Below, in pieces: positions 60,531 to 64,000 of a DNA stretch of 64,000 bases. Within the stretch, counting starts at the first letter, position 1. The number at the start of each line of letters is the position of its first letter. The translations under genes were made by a program, and so were the position numbers. The stretch comes from Chrysomallon squamiferum. Its lineage: Eukaryota > Mollusca > Gastropoda > Neomphalida > Peltospiridae. The notes below the pieces were generated by a model. That model did not search any database, was not told the origin of the DNA, and saw nothing but the letters and a program-made list of their open reading frames with translations. The stretch covers positions 28,097,881 to 28,161,880 of the forward strand of contig CM022670.1 of NCBI GenBank assembly GCA_012295275.1. Direction: 5' to 3'.

Positions 60531-60859
60531 GTATATGGCATATATGCATAGGTGCATACAAAAGATATGCAAGTGGAATGTGTACCAATACTTCTCCGAG
60601 TTAATTATGTACAGTTTCAATTTGTACAACAGTTTTGTTCTGTATAGAGAGCAACTCTGTTATCATAGCTCAACTTTTTTTGTCACAAAATAACCTATAA
60701 TGGATTTTTATAAATGATTTCTTTTTTCTTTTTGTCAGTATAAAAAGGTTATTTCAAATGAATTAATTATCAAAGCTAACTCGGTCTTTTTTGCTTCTAT
60801 TTTTGATAAAGAATTATGAATATGAAAAAGCTAACATGACAAGGAAAATGAAGAAAAGA

Positions 60860-61020
60860 CTTTGATGAAGGATTTCAGACTGTGACATTTCCAGTGCAGA
60901 GTGAGACTTGTTGTGGCCACTGCAGGTGTTTGTCTGTTGTTATCTATGATTAGCAACATGCAGGCCTTTCTCCTGCTACATGATCTGTTCAATCATGTAA
61001 GCTGAAAATAGCAAGTTGGG
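60860..61020. other. Complex noncoding patch
   Basis: Less AT-rich sequence with TGTTGTGGCCACTGCAGGTG and GATTAGCAACATGCAGG. It could be a further conserved element; no coding signal is seen. Confidence 0.25.
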
Positions 61021-61474
61021 AACATTTTAAGCGTTATATATTAAATTACATCCACGCACACCTACACCCACACATGGACATGCTTATATTTTACATACAA
61101 ATATATGCACACATAAACATACACTCAGTTGCATATACACATGCACACATCAATACTAACACAAACATATACACATATGGGCCTGCTTATACTTTACATA
61201 CATACATATGCACACATAAGCATAACATGAACACACATATCCACTGATAGACAGAGAGGTACAAATACATATAAACACAAACATAGGCTGGCATTCATAA
61301 ATCATTTGCATATGCCCCCTCCACACACACACACACACACACACTATATTAATTTAAATAATTTTAAAAAATCCACTGAACTAGGGAAGAAAGGTCTCAA
61401 CATATTTCTCAACTGCAGTTACACAACATCATACACACACCTGAAGACTGGAAATCTGCTGGTGACATGAAAAA

Positions 61475-61630
61475 GGATAATCTTTTTCAGTTACATGCAC
61501 CTTCTCAAAGACATAGCTAGCTAGTGAGGGAATAGTTGAATAAGAAGACAGAAGACAAGGTTTGATCTCAAGACCCTCTGTATCTCAAGCTGTGCTATGC
61601 ACTGATGGTGTCGTGCTCTGTAGATCACAA
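61475..61630 (-). mobile_element. SINE relic including tRNA-like end
   Basis: TTACATGCACCTTCTCAAAG, then GGTTTGATCTCAAGACCCTC and ACTGATGGTGTCGTGCTCTG follow the order of the SINE family down to its tRNA-derived promoter, read in reverse. Confidence 0.45.
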
Positions 61631-61833
61631 ATTCATAAGAAGCAAGACAAATCTGTCACAAACTAATGTAAAGAAAGACAAGAAGGTAGAAAGACAGAGA
61701 GGAATATTTTACAAAAAAGAAAAGAAAGAGAGAAAATAAAAAGATTATATGTGAGCAATAAACACAGAATTTTTTTTTTAATTTTAAATAGTAAACTAAA
61801 AAATCAGTTTCTGTTTTCAAAGGTAAATAGTAA

Positions 61834-61968
61834 CAACAACAACAACAGTAATACTATTAACAGTAATGATAATAACAATAACATCAACAACAATAATAAT
61901 AACAACAATGACAATAACAATAACAATAACAACAACAACAACAACAGAAAAACAATAATAATAATAAA
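61834..61968. repeat. (AAC)n/(AAT)n trinucleotide repeat
   Basis: AAC and AAT runs with interruptions; the Asn-rich ORF is an artefact. Confidence 0.95.
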
Positions 61969-62567
61969 TGCCTTTGAACAGTCATGTATTAATCTTTCAT
62001 GTTACTGAAACGAATGATATTTTGCATCTGCTGACAACAAATCTGTTAGCAGTTCGGTGTCTCACACTAACGATTATTCAACATTTTAACTTCTGTCGCA
62101 AGTCACAACAATTTCCCCAGCTTTAGAAATAAAGCTCAATACTGAAACTACTTTTCCTGTATGGAATTTTTTATTAACCCCTTGAAGCCATATTCAATTC
62201 ATGTTTCTTTATTTTATTTGCAGAAAAATCACAGAGAACATATTCATACATCAAAGGCAAAAAAAAAAAATTATTAATAATAATGTTAATAATAATAATG
62301 ATAATATTAATTTGACGTCCATCTGTTGCATATCCAATAACCGTGTATCACTAATATGAGTGATTGACTATAAAATATCAAAGAAAACAGTAAGTTTCAT
62401 CTTCTCACATTACCACTTTTCAAGGCTGACCAGTATTAATCATCCCCAACACAATCCACTCTGCCCCAACAGCTGCTGATATACTTAGCTATGTTGTAAA
62501 TACTGGAAATTTTCTGTATAAATTAATTCAAACAGATCAAAATTTTGGAGCTAAAAAAAATAATTGT

Positions 62568-63025
62568 ATTGTTATGTAACATAACTTGTAGTTTTAAGAC
62601 TGAGAAACAAAGCTTGGTAAGATCTGTTGTTACATAACTTGTAGTTTAAGACAGACAAACAAAGCTTGGTAAGATCTGTTGTTACATAACTTGTAGTTTA
62701 AGACAGACAAACAAAGCTTGGTAAGATCTGTTGTTACATAACTTGTAGTTTAAGACAGACAAACAAAGCTTGGTAAGATCTGTTGTTACATAACTTGTAA
62801 CTTAAGACAGACAAATAAAGCTTGGTAAGATCTGTTGTTACATAACTTGTAACTTAAGACAGACAAATAAAGTTTGGTAAGATCTGTTATGTTACATAAC
62901 TTGTAGTTTAAGACAGACAAACAAAGCTTGGTAAGATCTGTTATGTTACATAACTTGTAGTTTAAGACAGACAAATAAAGTTTGGTAAGATCTGTTGTTA
63001 CATAACTTGTAACTTAAGACTGACA
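62568..63025. repeat. Minisatellite, 52-bp unit x 9
   Basis: Each unit begins TTACATAACTTGTAGTTTAA, continues GACAGACAAACAAAGCTTGG and ends TAAGATCTGTTG. Two copies (near 62890 and 62942) have a 2-bp longer TGTTATG junction, and variants TAACTTAAG and AAATAAAG(T/C)TT define sub-families. Confidence 0.96.
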
Positions 63026-63477
63026 AACTAGATAAGTCTCATACCCAATTAAACCACAACAGATATATGGTGAAAGATATATCATCTTTGGCAGAAAATA
63101 ACATAACATCAACAAGCAAAGCTCCTGTGTCATCAGCTCTTCTTGCATGTATGGAATGTGGAGAATATACACATATCTGCTTCACAGCCTTTAAACTACA
63201 TCATTATGTTTTTGTGTGACCAGTGACTGAGAGAGATTGAGTATACAAAGACAAATATCTTCTGTTAATATGGGCAACATCTGATTCAATAATCAATGCT
63301 TCATTTGTGATGGAACATTATTAAACAGTTATAAAATTCATTTATTTTTCCCCTGGTAGTGTGTAAGGATCATATGACTGCAAGAAGAAATAATATTCTA
63401 TGACTTAACCAAATTACAGCACATAATCTCCTGTCTCTACAGATGTGTTTTTCTTGCTTTTTACAGCTGGAAAAATA

Positions 63478-63478
<1 letters not shown>

Positions 63479-63522
<44 letters not shown>

Positions 63523-63570
63523 GTGTGTGTGTGTGTGTGTGTGTGTGTGGCTGTGTGTGTGGCTGTGTGT
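63479..63570. repeat. (TG)n microsatellite
   Basis: A TG run with single TTG and GGC interruptions, followed by degenerate TGTGTCTGTG sequence to about 63680. Confidence 0.96.
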
Positions 63571-63689
63571 CTATATGTGTCTGTGTTTATTGTGTATGTG
63601 TTTGCTATATATGTGTCTGTGTGTTTGTTGTTTATGTTGTGTGTATTTGTTGTATGTGTATATGTCTAAGAATGTTTTCTCTGTGTGTT

Positions 63690-64000
63690 ACGTGAATGTA
63701 TGAAGTTGTAAATGCATTATGAGTCTAAGTGTCTACATGGGTACATGTGTGAAATTATGTGTCAGCATGTGTGTGTATGTGTCAGCATACAGACACTTAA
63801 ATGATTTTCTAAAGGTCAGTGCAAAGTAAATAAAAATTAATAGAGCAAGGCCCAGACTGCTCTGCGGTACAATTCTGTAAAAGAGTTATATATTTATAAT
63901 TAATCAGTTATCGAGTTTTGGCTGCTAAAACATGGGTATAAAAGTCTAGACAGATAATGTCATTCTGCTGGCAATCATTATGTATTGTGGTCATTTCATA
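63690..64000. other. Upstream flank, nothing recognised
   Basis: AT-rich sequence with a short duplication of GTGTCAGCAT (63761 and 63780). No gene or repeat family is recognised. Confidence 0.5.

Noticed and set aside
60177-60629. 150-codon minus-strand ORF
   Set aside because: Most of it is the (ACAT)n repeat read as Tyr-Val-Cys-Met. Only the GC-richer end is complex, and it shows no family resemblance.

Overview
The window is nuclear DNA from an animal: AT-rich, with genes split into short exons by GT-AG introns, and dense in microsatellites and minisatellites. The proteins are metazoan. A dispersed, decayed tRNA-derived repeat resembles a SINE family I recall from gastropods and bivalves, so a mollusc is the most likely source (inference).

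Two protein-coding genes are supported, and they converge tail to tail. (1) Positions 300-1891 (+) hold the last four coding exons of a mitochondrial fission regulator (MTFR1/MTFR2 family). Its upstream exons lie outside the window; the stop is at 1889-1891 and a 3' UTR of about 0.95 kb follows. (2) Positions 8217-57349 (-) hold a complete cAMP phosphodiesterase 7 (PDE7) gene in 14 coding exons whose splice phases all agree, apart from one extra base in exon 9. The catalytic exons 5-14 are packed in 8.2-16.2 kb. The N-terminal exons 1-4 are spread over 39-57 kb, and intron 4 is 22.8 kb long. The predicted protein is about 773 aa, with all metal ligands and the invariant glutamine present, and with a C-terminal tail of about 300 aa that vertebrate PDE7 lacks.

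Layout: 1-2.85 kb MTFR 3' half; 2.85-8.2 kb intergenic or 3' UTR DNA with a degenerate palindromic repeat; 8.2-16.2 kb PDE7 catalytic exons; 16.2-39.0 kb intron 4, with minisatellites, SINE relics and several islands of complex sequence that look regulatory; 39.0-57.35 kb PDE7 5' exons separated by introns rich in minisatellites; 57.35-64 kb putative promoter and upstream flank, with more complex islands and a 52-bp minisatellite.

Main points for a second look: the MTFR-PDE7 convergent pair, which I recall as also present twice in human (MTFR1/PDE7A and MTFR2/PDE7B); the frameshifting extra base in PDE7 exon 9; a possible 138-nt in-frame cassette exon in intron 8; a relic partial duplication of exon 3; two RRxS sites in the PDE7 tail; a KEN box in MTFR; CRE- and Maf-like sites in intron 4; and several minisatellites, one of them a 33-bp repeat that is open on both strands. 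I saw no bacterial, viral or transposon-encoded protein.
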